DNA of 27,221 nt from Thiopontia sp964416755 (GCA_964416755.1 CAYQFH010000028.1:1-27221), one strand, 5' to 3'. Shown: positions 15,727 to 23,765, counted from the stretch's first letter. Notes: a model not told the origin generated them from the letters alone. Numbers and translations are program-made.

Positions 15727-16074
15727 ATAGTTGAGAGGAGCTTTGAGTTTGCCGTGCGGGTGGTTCGCCTTTGTCGATTTTTGGAAAAGCAAGATAGAGT
15801 ATCGCAAACACTTGCCAATCAGTTGTTACGGTCAGGAACATCGATTGGCGCCAACATCGAAGAAGCCCAAGCAGGACAGAGCAAAGCGGACTTTATTGCT
15901 AAGATGTCAATTGCTCGAAAAGAAGCTCGGGAAACGCTCTACTGGCTCAAGCTGCTCAAGGCTGCTGAGATTGTTGAGGCGGAAAAACTGAACGATATTA
16001 CGAAAGAGGCTGACGAAGTCGTCCGCATTCTGACTTCTATAGTCAAAACTTCACAGCTCGGTAAAAATTCATAA
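15709..16074 (+). CDS. Four-helix-bundle protein of the S23 / 23S rRNA intervening-sequence family
   Basis: The 121-residue protein has the hallmark of the family: EFAVRVVRLCRFLE at the start, LANQLLRSGTSIGANIEEAQAGQSKADFIAKMSIARKEARETLYWL in the middle and an amphipathic C-terminal helix. Such proteins are encoded in intervening sequences of 23S rRNA genes (e.g. Leptospira, Coxiella) and as free-standing genes; Avd of diversity-generating retroelements is a relative. Function is unknown. The start is ATG 15709 (GTG 15706 is the only alternative; TGA 15703-15705 is in frame just before). Neither has a ribosome site, and the start lies within the GTGATGA array. The stop TAA lies in the first unit after 16067, three bases before the hsdR start. 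The gene is thus bounded exactly by inverted heptamer arms. Confidence 0.9.
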   Translation: MSDKLQIVERSFEFAVRVVRLCRFLEKQDRVSQTLANQLLRSGTSIGANIEEAQAGQSKADFIAKMSIARKEARETLYWLKLLKAAEIVEAEKLNDITKEADEVVRILTSIVKTSQLGKNS

Positions 16075-16101
16075 CTCATGACTCAGCATTCAAAATTCAG
16101 C
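16067..16101. repeat. Heptamer element 7: arm at the hsdR start
   Basis: Five units in strict seven-base register: ATTCATA, ACTCATG, ACTCAGC, ATTCAAA, ATTCAGC. They contain the stop of the four-helix-bundle gene (TAA 16072-16074) and the hsdR start (ATG 16078-16080), and encode the first eight HsdR residues. They are the inverted counterpart of element 6; in RNA the cores GAGU and AUUC can pair using G-U wobble. Confidence 0.88.
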
Positions 16102-19100
16102 GAAGCTGCCCTGGAGCAGGCGATCATCGATCTGCTAGGTCAAGAGGGCTACCCTTACGTCAAAGGGAACACGGTAACAAGAGAGCCAGGGCAAGTTTTG
16201 CTGCACACCGATCTGCGCGCCTTTCTCGCCAAGCAATACGCCGCCGACAGCATCACGCCGCAGGAAATCGAGGCGGTCATCAATCAACTGGAATCCTACT
16301 CCGCTGCTGATCTCTACGAGAGCAACAAGGCGATCATGAAGCTGGTCTCGGATGGCTTCTTGCTGAAACGCGAGGACTACACTCAAAAGGACCTCTACAT
16401 CCAGCTGATCGACTACTCCACGTTGGTCGCCTTTCGCGAACCGACTCCGGGCCAGGTGCCTTCCATCGTTGCGGAAGAGAAAGCCACTTACGACTCCAAC
16501 AACAACCTCTTCAAAATCGTTAACCAGTTGGAGATCACCGGCAGCGAAAAACGCATCCCCGACGGCATTCTCTACATTAACGGCCTGCCGTTGGTTGTCT
16601 TTGAATTCAAGAGTGCAATCCGCGAAGAGGCGACGATTCACGACGCCTATGTGCAGCTCACCACCCGCTACCAGCGCGGCATTCCCGAATTGTTCAAATA
16701 CAACGCCTTTTGCGTGATTAGCGACGGGGTGAACAACAAGGCGGGTTCCTTCTTCGCCCCCTACGAATTTTACTATGCCTGGCGCAAGACGGATGGCAGC
16801 GACTTGGTCGAGAAGGACGGGATCAACTCGCTCTACACGATGATCCAGGGGCTGTTTCATCAGACGCGGCTGCTGGATGTCATCCGCAACTTCATTTACC
16901 TGCCCGACACCTCGCGCAGGGAGAAGAAGATCCTCTGCCGCTACCCGCAATATTATGCGGCAACAAAGCTGTATCGAAATATCCTCCAACACCGAAAACC
17001 GGAAGGCGACGGCAAGGGCGGCACCTACTTTGGCGCGACTGGCTGCGGCAAGAGCTTCACCATGCTCTTCCTGACGCGGCTGCTGATGAAGAGCGTGGAT
17101 CTCTCCAGCCCGACTCTGGTGGTGATCACCGACCGCACTGATCTGGATGATCAGCTCTCGGGGCTGTTCACCAATGGCAAGGGCTACATCGGCGATGAGT
17201 CGGTCATCAGCGTGGAGAGCCGTGATCACCTGCGGGAGCTTTTGAAGGGCCGCAACAGCGGCGGGGTCTTTCTCACCACCATTCACAAGTTCACCGAAGA
17301 CACCGAGCTGCTGACCGATCGCACCAATGTGATCTGCATCTCCGATGAGGCGCACCGCAGCCAGGTGAATCTGGATCAGAAGCTCAAGATCACCGACGAG
17401 GGCGTGAAGCGGACCTTTGGCTTCGCCAAGTATCTGCACGACTCCCTGCCCAATGCGACCTACGTCGGCTTCACCGGCACGCCCATCGATGCCACGCTTG
17501 ATGTCTTTGGTGAGGTGGTGGACAGCTACACCATGACCGAATCGGTCGCCGATGAGATCACCGTGCCCATCGTTTATGAAGGCCGCGCCGCCAAGGTGAT
17601 CCTTGACAACAGCAAGCTGGAGGAGATCGAGAAATACTACGACCAATGCGCCGAAGCCGGAGCGAGTGACTACGCCATCGAAGAGAGCAAGAAGACAATG
17701 GCCAACATGGGTGCCATCCTCGGCGATCCGCAACGCATCGAGACGCTGGCTGCGGATTTCGTCGAGCACTACGAGAAGCGCATCAATGAGGGCTCCACCG
17801 TGGCGGGCAAGGCACTCTTTGTCAGCAGCAGTCGCCCCATCGCCTACGACTTATACAAGCAGATCATCAAGCTGCGCCCCGAGTGGGGCGAGGTGCGCGT
17901 TGCCGCCGAGGGCGTGGAGCTGAGCGAGAAGCAAAAGAGGGATATCCTGCCCATGGAGCGCATCAAGATGGTGATGACGCGCGGCAAGGACGACGAGAAG
18001 GCGCTCTACGACTTGCTCGGCAACAAGGATGACCGCAAGAAGTTCGACACCCAGTTCAAGAAGGCGGAGTCGAACTTCAAGATCGCTATCGTGGTGGACA
18101 TGTGGCTGACAGGCTTTGACGTGCCTTTCCTCGACACCATCTACATCGACAAGCCTGTGCAGCGTCACAATTTGATCCAGACCATCTCCCGCGTGAACCG
18201 AAAGTTTGAGAACAAGAAAAAGGGGCTGGTCGTTGATTACATCGGCATCAAGAAGCAGATGAATCTCGCGCTGGCACACTATTCCAAGGCGGACAGCAGC
18301 AATATTGAAGAGATCGAGACCTCTATCATCGTTGTGCGGGACCACCTCGACCTGCTTGGGCGGATTTTCCATCCGTTCGACACCAAGCCCTATTTTGGCG
18401 GTTCCCCCGTTGAGCAACTGCACTGCCTGAACCTGGCGGCGGAGTTCGTGCAGCTCACCGAGAAGATCGAAAAGCGGGTTATGGCGCTGGTGAAGCGCCT
18501 CAAGGCTGCCTATGACATTTGTAGCGGTAGCGACCTCTTCACCGAGTCTGAGCGAGACCACATTCACTTCTACCTCGCGGTGCGCTCCATCGTTGCCAAG
18601 CTGACCAAAGGCGAAGCCCCCGACAGTGCCCAGATGAACGCCAAGGTGCGCGAAATGATCTCAGACGCGCTGCAAAGCGACGGAATCGAGGAGATATTCA
18701 AACTTGGCGGGGACGGGGCGAGTGAAATCGACATCTTCGGCGACGACTACCTCGCCAAGATCGAGAAGGTCAAACTTCCTAACACCAAGATAAAGCTGCT
18801 CCAACAACTCCTCAAACGCGCCATCGAAGAGTTCAAGAAGGTCAACAAGGTCAAGGGCGTCGACTTCTCGAAGAAGTTTCAAGCCCTGGTGAGTCAATAC
18901 AACGAACGCGACGAGCAGGATGTCCTCGTCAGCAATGTGCTCGACGACTTCGCCAGGGAAATCGTCGATCTCTTCCACGCCCTGAAGCAGGAGAAGGAAT
19001 CCTTCGGTGAGATGGGTATCGATTTCGAGGAGAAGGCCTTCTACGATATCCTCAAGTCGCTCGCTCACAAATACGACTTCGAGTATCCCGAGGACAAACT

Positions 19101-19317
19101 GATCAAGCTCGCCAAGGAGGTGAAGGCCATCGTCGATGACAAAGCCAAATACACGGACTGGAGCCAGCGCGACGACATCAAAGCCGAGCTTAAAGTCGAC
19201 CTCATTATCCTGCTCGCCAACAATGGCTATCCCCCTGTCGACCGCGATGAGGTCTATAAAGAGATCTTCGAACAGGCGGAGAATTTCAAGAAGCACCGAG
19301 ACAAATCAGAGGGCTAA
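16078..19317 (+). CDS. hsdR: Type I restriction-modification endonuclease/translocase subunit HsdR
   Basis: HsdR translocates DNA past the M2S complex and cuts it at a distance. Over 1079 residues: N-terminal KFSEAALEQAIIDLLGQEGYPYV (6-28); PD-ExK nuclease with D162 (PDG) and E176-x-K178 (FEFKSA); Walker A GATGCGKS (319-326); DEAH box (423-426); motif III GFTGTPID; motif V WLTGFDVP; motif VI ISRVNR; C-terminal helical region. All catalytic residues are present, so the enzyme should be active. ATG 16078 has no ribosome site and lies in a heptamer array three bases after the previous stop, so expression probably depends on translation of the gene before. Residues 1-8 are repeat-encoded and replace whatever start the gene had originally. 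It is separated from hsdS by 5 kb of other genes, yet all are on one strand. Confidence 0.97.
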   Translation: MTQHSKFSEAALEQAIIDLLGQEGYPYVKGNTVTREPGQVLLHTDLRAFLAKQYAADSITPQEIEAVINQLESYSAADLYESNKAIMKLVSDGFLLKREDYTQKDLYIQLIDYSTLVAFREPTPGQVPSIVAEEKATYDSNNNLFKIVNQLEITGSEKRIPDGILYINGLPLVVFEFKSAIREEATIHDAYVQLTTRYQRGIPELFKYNAFCVISDGVNNKAGSFFAPYEFYYAWRKTDGSDLVEKDGINSLYTMIQGLFHQTRLLDVIRNFIYLPDTSRREKKILCRYPQYYAATKLYRNILQHRKPEGDGKGGTYFGATGCGKSFTMLFLTRLLMKSVDLSSPTLVVITDRTDLDDQLSGLFTNGKGYIGDESVISVESRDHLRELLKGRNSGGVFLTTIHKFTEDTELLTDRTNVICISDEAHRSQVNLDQKLKITDEGVKRTFGFAKYLHDSLPNATYVGFTGTPIDATLDVFGEVVDSYTMTESVADEITVPIVYEGRAAKVILDNSKLEEIEKYYDQCAEAGASDYAIEESKKTMANMGAILGDPQRIETLAADFVEHYEKRINEGSTVAGKALFVSSSRPIAYDLYKQIIKLRPEWGEVRVAAEGVELSEKQKRDILPMERIKMVMTRGKDDEKALYDLLGNKDDRKKFDTQFKKAESNFKIAIVVDMWLTGFDVPFLDTIYIDKPVQRHNLIQTISRVNRKFENKKKGLVVDYIGIKKQMNLALAHYSKADSSNIEEIETSIIVVRDHLDLLGRIFHPFDTKPYFGGSPVEQLHCLNLAAEFVQLTEKIEKRVMALVKRLKAAYDICSGSDLFTESERDHIHFYLAVRSIVAKLTKGEAPDSAQMNAKVREMISDALQSDGIEEIFKLGGDGASEIDIFGDDYLAKIEKVKLPNTKIKLLQQLLKRAIEEFKKVNKVKGVDFSKKFQALVSQYNERDEQDVLVSNVLDDFAREIVDLFHALKQEKESFGEMGIDFEEKAFYDILKSLAHKYDFEYPEDKLIKLAKEVKAIVDDKAKYTDWSQRDDIKAELKVDLIILLANNGYPPVDRDEVYKEIFEQAENFKKHRDKSEG

Positions 19318-19412
19318 CAGGGTCCTGCACTGGACGGTAATTTCGCTGCACGCCATTGCCGCCGGTGAGCATCGACGTTACTCAGAAACTATCAATCGGT
19401 TTAGCCTTAATA
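19318..19412. other. Right boundary of the defence island
   Basis: This is a 95-base gap between the convergent hsdR and DUF2721 genes. A CTGCAC motif occurs twice (19324-19329 and 19345-19350). I see no strong terminator stem with a T-run, no tRNA and no repeat matching the left boundary. Confidence 0.4.
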
Positions 19413-19811
19413 CTACTCTGCCTGTTCCGAATCCCCGCACGCCTCCAGTTCAATCATCAATGCAGTGGTCGAGGAGAGCGTCTCCACCAGAGCAAACAGC
19501 AGAGAAGCCACCAGTGTAATCAGGCTGAGACCAAACAGGTAGATCCCGATCAACTGCTGTCCCACAAAGAGGCTGAAGATGGCAAAGGTACAGAGGATAA
19601 AGCTGATGATCCCCAACGCCTGCATCCGCTTAATATAGCCGATACGCCGTTTGAGAATCTTCAACTGCTCCCGATAGCGAGGCCGACGCTCCTCTGCCCC
19701 CTCCTTGGTCATCTGCCGAATCAACAACCCCAGTGTCTGGAAACGGTTGTTGTAGGCCAGCAGCAGTAACGAGATCGCCGGAAAGAGCAGTGATGGCGTC
19801 GTCAGCTCCAC
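19413..19811 (-). CDS. DUF2721 membrane protein
   Basis: This is a 132-residue inner-membrane protein of unknown function. It has an N-terminal hydrophobic segment with the family pattern LLFPAISLLLLAYNNRF (8-24), a basic cytoplasmic-type loop rich in Arg/Lys (RRPRYREQLKILKRRIGYIKRM, 42-63), and two further hydrophobic segments (about 64-84 and 88-110). This matches the DUF2721 family, whose proteins are about this length. The start must be GTG 19811: an in-frame TAG, which is also the phoH stop, lies nine bases upstream. It is therefore co-transcribed, and perhaps translationally coupled, with the PIN-PhoH gene. It converges on hsdR. Confidence 0.85.
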   Translation of the reverse strand: MELTTPSLLFPAISLLLLAYNNRFQTLGLLIRQMTKEGAEERRPRYREQLKILKRRIGYIKRMQALGIISFILCTFAIFSLFVGQQLIGIYLFGLSLITLVASLLFALVETLSSTTALMIELEACGDSEQAE

Positions 19812-19820
19812 AAAACTGCT

Positions 19821-21230
19821 CTACAGAATACTGATCGCATAGTCAGAGAGGCGAGACCGCTCACCCAACTGCAGGGTCACATGACCACTGTGGCTCCAGT
19901 CCTTGAAGCGATCCACCGCATAGGTGAGACCTGAACTGGTCTCTGTGAGATAGAGGGTGTCAATCTGTGCCAGATTACCGATACAGACAATCTTGGTTCC
20001 GGGACCTGCACGGGTCACCAGCGCCTTGATCTGCTTCGAGGTGAGATTCTGCGCCTCATCGATGATCAGATAGCGGTTCACAAAGGTACGGCCACGCATG
20101 AAGTTCATCGAGCGAATCTTGATACGGTGGTTGATCAACTCCTGGGTCGCCTCACGCTCGAACGGCGTGCTCTTGTCCTGCATGGTCAACACTTCAAGGT
20201 TGTCCATCAATGCCCCCATCCAGGGCGCCATCTTCTCCTCCTCAGTACCGGGCAGGAAACCGATATCTTCACCCAGCGGAATAGTGATGCGGGTCATCAC
20301 AATCTCGCTATACAGATTCTGCTCCAGTGTCTGCTCCAGACCGGCCGCCAGTGCCAACAGTGTTTTTCCGGTTCCTGCTGGACCGAGCAACGTAACAAAA
20401 TCAAATTGCGGATCCATCAGCAAATTGAGCGCGTAGTTCTGCTCCCGGTTACGCGCCTGAATCCCCCACACCGAATGGTTGTCCGAACTGTAGTTGCGTA
20501 CACGCTCCAGAGTCGCCTTGCGCCCTTCAAGCTCACGGATCATGTAATCGTTATGAGGGTTATCCCGGTCCGCAAGAAACTCTCCCGGCATCCACTCTGC
20601 TACAGCCTCCCCCTCCACCTGATAGAGGGTATGCCCCTCCTCCTGCCAAGTCTTCATATCCATCCCCACCCCCTCCCAGAAGGCGGGCGTAATCTCGTGG
20701 AATCCGGTCTGTAGCAGGTCTACGTCATCCAGTACCTTGTCATTGCGATAATCTTCACTATTGATACCGAGAATCGATGCCTTGATACGCAGATTGATAT
20801 CACGGGTCACCAGACGCACATCATCGACCTGCTCCTGCAGTGCCAGTACGGTCGCAAGAATACTGTTGTCGGCGGTACTACCGGGTAGCGACTCCGGCAG
20901 CTCTACGGTATCAATCGAGGTCTGGAAAAAGAGCCGTCCGGAAGAGTCCTCTCCATTGTGGTTGAGTACACCAGGCGGGGTCAGCTGTACCCCCTGATCG
21001 ATCTCATCCAGCGCACAGTTCTCCACCAGTTCATCGATAAACCGGGTGGTCTGACGCACATTGCGCGCCACTTCCGAACCACCCTTCTTGCCCCGATCCA
21101 ACTCCTCCAGCACCACCATCGGCAGGTAGACATCATGCTCCTGAAAGCGAAACAGTGCCGTCGGATCGTGCATCAAGATATTGGTATCGAGCACAAAGAG
21201 CCGTTTTCCACTGTCCAGTTGGTTCACCAT
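19821..21230 (-). CDS. PIN domain-PhoH family ATPase
   Basis: This fusion of an N-terminal PIN ribonuclease-like domain and a C-terminal PhoH ATPase resembles mycobacterial PhoH2-type and E. coli YlaK-type proteins, for which RNA unwinding and cleavage have been proposed. With ATG 21230 as start (469 residues, AGGAA ribosome site 21236-21240), the PIN part has VLDTNILMHDP (first Asp at residue 15), VVLEELDRGKKG and LVTRDINLRIKA; the PhoH part has Walker A GPAGTGKT (283-290), TRITIPLGEDIGFLPG and Walker B YLIIDEAQNLT. An in-frame ATG at 21248 exists but lacks a ribosome site. It is divergent from ubiC. It shares the transcript with the DUF2721 gene. Confidence 0.93.
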   Translation of the reverse strand: MVNQLDSGKRLFVLDTNILMHDPTALFRFQEHDVYLPMVVLEELDRGKKGGSEVARNVRQTTRFIDELVENCALDEIDQGVQLTPPGVLNHNGEDSSGRLFFQTSIDTVELPESLPGSTADNSILATVLALQEQVDDVRLVTRDINLRIKASILGINSEDYRNDKVLDDVDLLQTGFHEITPAFWEGVGMDMKTWQEEGHTLYQVEGEAVAEWMPGEFLADRDNPHNDYMIRELEGRKATLERVRNYSSDNHSVWGIQARNREQNYALNLLMDPQFDFVTLLGPAGTGKTLLALAAGLEQTLEQNLYSEIVMTRITIPLGEDIGFLPGTEEEKMAPWMGALMDNLEVLTMQDKSTPFEREATQELINHRIKIRSMNFMRGRTFVNRYLIIDEAQNLTSKQIKALVTRAGPGTKIVCIGNLAQIDTLYLTETSSGLTYAVDRFKDWSHSGHVTLQLGERSRLSDYAISIL

Positions 21231-21350
21231 TGTTATTCCTCGGTTCATTAGCCGTTTACTTGATCATAGCCTATCCCGACCACTTTCACATCTTCCTCTT
21301 ACGTGATTATGACAAGCGCAAAAAAAACGCTTCCGATATACTTTTGCACC

Positions 21351-21902
21351 ATGAATTTTCCCACCACCGAACCTCGCTGGATCTCTGCAGCACAACTGAC
21401 ACTGCTACAACCTGGCACTGCCACACACAGGCTGCTGATCGATTCAGGCTCTCTGACCCGGAAGATTATCCAGCACTGCAGTGGATCGTTTTCCGTTGAG
21501 GTACTGGAACAGCAGTTTGGTCGATTGAACCACCATGAACGCCAGATTCTCAAGCTACGCAATGGAGAGACTGGCAATACCCGAGCAGTGCTACTCCATT
21601 GCAACCAGAGACCATGGGTCTTTGCCCATACTGTGATTCCGCACCATGCACTTCGACGTGGTCTGCGTCGATTGACTCAACTGGGTAACCGCTCACTGGG
21701 GGCGGTTCTGCACAGTTCCCGGGTGATGGAACGCAGCCATGTCGAGTATGCCCGCTTCCTACCGCACCATAGCCTGTTTCAACAGGCGACTGCATCACTA
21801 AAACACAAACCGGGGCAGCTCTGGGGGCGTCGCATCCTCTACCGTATTGATGGAGATCCACTGCTGGTACATGAACTATTTCTTCCGGAATTCAAACAGT
21901 AA
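21351..21902 (+). CDS. ubiC: Chorismate lyase UbiC
   Basis: It converts chorismate to 4-hydroxybenzoate and pyruvate, the first committed step of ubiquinone synthesis. Low sequence identity is normal for this family; the recognisable parts are WISAAQL near the start, SLTRKI, RAVLLHCNQRPWVFAHTVIP, RSLGAVL and the C-terminal LWGRRILYR..GDPLLVHELFLPEF. The residues corresponding to the catalytic Arg and Glu of the E. coli enzyme appear to be R78 and E175 (numbered from this start). The chosen start ATG 21351 gives 183 residues, near the E. coli 165; GTG 21303 would add 16 residues with no family match. Neither has a good ribosome site. The ubiA gene that often follows ubiC is absent, so the two are unlinked here. 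Confidence 0.88.
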   Translation: MNFPTTEPRWISAAQLTLLQPGTATHRLLIDSGSLTRKIIQHCSGSFSVEVLEQQFGRLNHHERQILKLRNGETGNTRAVLLHCNQRPWVFAHTVIPHHALRRGLRRLTQLGNRSLGAVLHSSRVMERSHVEYARFLPHHSLFQQATASLKHKPGQLWGRRILYRIDGDPLLVHELFLPEFKQ

Positions 21903-21920
21903 CCCATCGATAACACAACT

Positions 21921-21941
21921 ATCACCTTGATATTCGGTGAT
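21921..21941. terminator. Weak hairpin between ubiC and the convergent gene
   Basis: ATCACC (21921-21926) and GGTGAT (21936-21941) form a six-pair stem with a nine-base loop, 19 bases after the ubiC stop. It has no T-run on either strand. It may slow both convergent transcripts; as a terminator it is unproven. Confidence 0.3.
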
Positions 21942-21992
21942 GGTGCCGGGGGGAGATCGCAAGCAGATCGAGAAGCGGCTGGGGCGCAAACT

Positions 21993-22562
21993 CTAATCAA
22001 TATAGGCGTAGACCCACCCTATACCACTCTCCTGTTTCAGCAATCCCAACAGTTGATCCGAGGGTACCGCTCCCCCTTCAAAGATGTTCCACAAAGAGAT
22101 CCGGACACAAGAGACCACCCCGCTCTTGCGCCAGGCGATCTTGTTTGCTGATGTAACCACACCACAATGTGGACAATTCACCTCTGGTACTCTTTCACTT
22201 GCTGGAATATTCAATGAGCGATAACGCTGCTTGCATGCTTTGCAGGCTGCCTTGAGGTTACTGCCAGTCACCACTCTGCACTGCTTCTCCAATTCCAACT
22301 GCAGATAGCAGAAGGGGGTTCCATCCTCGGTTGGATCAAGCTCAACCGATGGTGAGCATCCAAGAAAAATAAAGGCATCGAAGAAGCGCTCTCCTACCCT
22401 GTAGCATCTGTTGCCATACTGCTCAGGGAGTGGTTCACCCACCATCTGCTGTGCTTGCAACTGTAGCACCAAAGGTTCCAGTGCAAGCTGCAGCAGTGGG
22501 TCTTCAGGAACAAGAATCAGGCGTTCTTCAGACTTCAACAGGGCTCTCCAGCTGCAACTCAA
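21993..22562 (-). CDS. Uncharacterised protein with paired CxxC motifs
   Basis: I do not recognise this family. From TTG 22562 the product has 189 residues: an N-terminal acidic/leucine-rich part (CSWRALLKSEERLILVPEDP, then LLQLALEPLVLQL), a middle with GERFFDAFIFLGC, and a C-terminal zinc-ribbon-like region with CKACKQRY and, 21 residues on, CPHCGVV, then ISLWNIFEGGAVPS. The frame is open further upstream, but that part overlaps the rubrerythrin gene and looks like shadow. Possible starts are TTG 22562, or TTG 22538, which has GGAGAG seven bases upstream. It is the last gene of a peroxiredoxin-rubrerythrin-this gene row (28 bases after rubrerythrin), so a role in metal or redox handling is possible but is only inferred from context. 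Confidence 0.65.
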   Translation of the reverse strand: MSCSWRALLKSEERLILVPEDPLLQLALEPLVLQLQAQQMVGEPLPEQYGNRCYRVGERFFDAFIFLGCSPSVELDPTEDGTPFCYLQLELEKQCRVVTGSNLKAACKACKQRYRSLNIPASERVPEVNCPHCGVVTSANKIAWRKSGVVSCVRISLWNIFEGGAVPSDQLLGLLKQESGIGWVYAYID

Positions 22563-22590
22563 AAGTGAGTGGAGAGTATAACGGAAGCGG

Positions 22591-23169
22591 CTACCAATTC
22601 TCTCCCAACAGCTCAAAGTGGGCTTGTGGATGGATGCAGGCAGGGCAGACCTTCGGTGCCTCCTCACCCTCATGCAGATAACCACAGTTTCTACAGCGCC
22701 AGGTCACCTTTCCATTGCGCTTGAAGACATGCCCTGCCTCCAGGTTCTCAGCAAGATCCTTGTAGCGCTTTCCATGCTGTTTCTCGGCAACCGAAATCGC
22801 ATCAAACGCTGCCGCAATCTCATTGAACCCCTCTTCTCTGGCAATCGCAGCAAAGGCGGGGTACATCTCCTCCCACTCCTGCTCCTCACCAGCAGCTGCC
22901 GCCTTCAGGTTCTCAAGCGTGGAACCAACCGGGCCTGCGGGGAAGGTTTCTGTGATCTCCACTTCACCACCCTCCATGAATTTGAAGAAGCGTTTGGCAT
23001 GCTCCTTTTCCTGTGCAGCGGTCTCTTCAAAGATATCAGATATCTGCACCAACCCCTCCTTCCTGGCCACTCCTGCATAGTAGGTATAGCGGTTTCTCGC
23101 CTGCGATTCTCCAGCAAAAGCCTTCATCAGATTCTTCTCGGTCTCGGTACCACGAATGCTTTTTCCCAT
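22591..23169 (-). CDS. rbr: Rubrerythrin
   Basis: This is a non-haem di-iron peroxidase that reduces hydrogen peroxide in the cytoplasm with electrons from rubredoxin-type centres. The 192 residues have the four-helix di-iron domain with E21 (AFAGESQARN), E54-x-x-H57 (AAQEKEH) and E129-x-x-H132 (VAEKQH), then a C-terminal rubredoxin-like iron site C159-x-x-C162 (CRNCGYLHEG) and C175-x-x-C178 (CPACIHPQAHF). All expected ligands are present. The start ATG 23169 has an AGGAG site (23179-23183, read on the minus strand). It follows the peroxiredoxin gene by 32 bases on the same strand, forming a peroxide-removal operon next to oxyR. Confidence 0.96.
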   Translation of the reverse strand: MGKSIRGTETEKNLMKAFAGESQARNRYTYYAGVARKEGLVQISDIFEETAAQEKEHAKRFFKFMEGGEVEITETFPAGPVGSTLENLKAAAAGEEQEWEEMYPAFAAIAREEGFNEIAAAFDAISVAEKQHGKRYKDLAENLEAGHVFKRNGKVTWRCRNCGYLHEGEEAPKVCPACIHPQAHFELLGENW

Positions 23170-23201
23170 TTTCTCTTCTCCTGTCTACTGTAGCTGTTAA
23201 A

Positions 23202-23765
23202 TCAAATCTTGCCCACCAGATCGACGCTTGGAGTCAAGGTATCATCCCCCTGCTCCCATGCCGCTGGACAGACCTCGCCATCATGCTCATGGACATATTG
23301 TGCCGCCTTTACCTTGCGTACCATATCCTTGGCAGAGCGACCAATTCCCAGGTCATGAATCTCAGCCACTTTGATGACACCATCCGGATTTGCCAGGAAG
23401 GTACCTCGCAACGCAAGGGCTTCCTCTTCAATCATCACATCAAAGCCACGAGTGATTGCACCGGTTGGATCACCAATCATCGGGAAGTTAATCTTGCCGA
23501 TAGCCGGGCTGGAGTCATGCCATGCCTTATGGACGAAATGGGTATCCGTAGAGACTGCATAGACCTCAACTCCCAGCCCTTGCAACGCTTCATAATGGTG
23601 GGCCATATCTTCCAATTCAGTAGGGCAGACAAAGGTGAAGTCCGCTGGATAGAAGAGAAAGATGGACCACTTTCCCTTTACATCATCTGTGGCAATGGTC
23701 TTGAACGTCCCGTTATGGAAGGCCTCGGCTTTGAACTCCGGAATCTCTCTGTTGATCATGGACAT
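23202..23765 (-). CDS. ahpC: Typical 2-Cys peroxiredoxin (AhpC-like)
   Basis: This thiol peroxidase reduces hydrogen peroxide and organic peroxides. The 187-residue length and sequence match AhpC: peroxidatic C47 in DFTFVCPTE, the STDTHFVHKAWH block, the RGTF.AD/NPDG.I segment and resolving C166 in EVCPAAW. The catalytic T-x-x-x-C and the downstream Arg (R119/120 region LALRGTF) are visible. The start ATG 23765 has AGGAG eight bases upstream; a second ATG two codons later is possible. No ahpF reductase gene is in the window; the partner may be encoded elsewhere, or rubrerythrin/rubredoxin may complement it. It is divergent from oxyR over a 134-base control region. Confidence 0.95.
   Translation of the reverse strand: MSMINREIPEFKAEAFHNGTFKTIATDDVKGKWSIFLFYPADFTFVCPTELEDMAHHYEALQGLGVEVYAVSTDTHFVHKAWHDSSPAIGKINFPMIGDPTGAITRGFDVMIEEEALALRGTFLANPDGVIKVAEIHDLGIGRSAKDMVRKVKAAQYVHEHDGEVCPAAWEQGDDTLTPSVDLVGKI

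Noticed and set aside
15709..16074. Avd of a diversity-generating retroelement
   Set aside because: The fold family is related, but there is no reverse transcriptase gene and no template/variable repeat pair in the window.
14664..16074. Toxin-antitoxin pair formed by RhuM and the four-helix-bundle protein
   Set aside because: Neither protein has an established toxin or antitoxin domain; adjacency is explained better by the repeat-bounded cassettes.
16135..17769. Long open frame of 544 codons on the minus strand
   Set aside because: It is antisense to hsdR, which has all expected motifs; the minus frame shows no family features and reflects GC-rich third positions.
6750..19412. Integrase-driven genomic island or prophage
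   Set aside because: There is no integrase, transposase, tRNA or att-like repeat at the borders; KilA-N alone is not enough for a prophage.
22563..22685. Upstream extension of the CxxC protein to 230 residues
   Set aside because: The extra part overlaps the rubrerythrin gene in another frame and has shadow-like composition.
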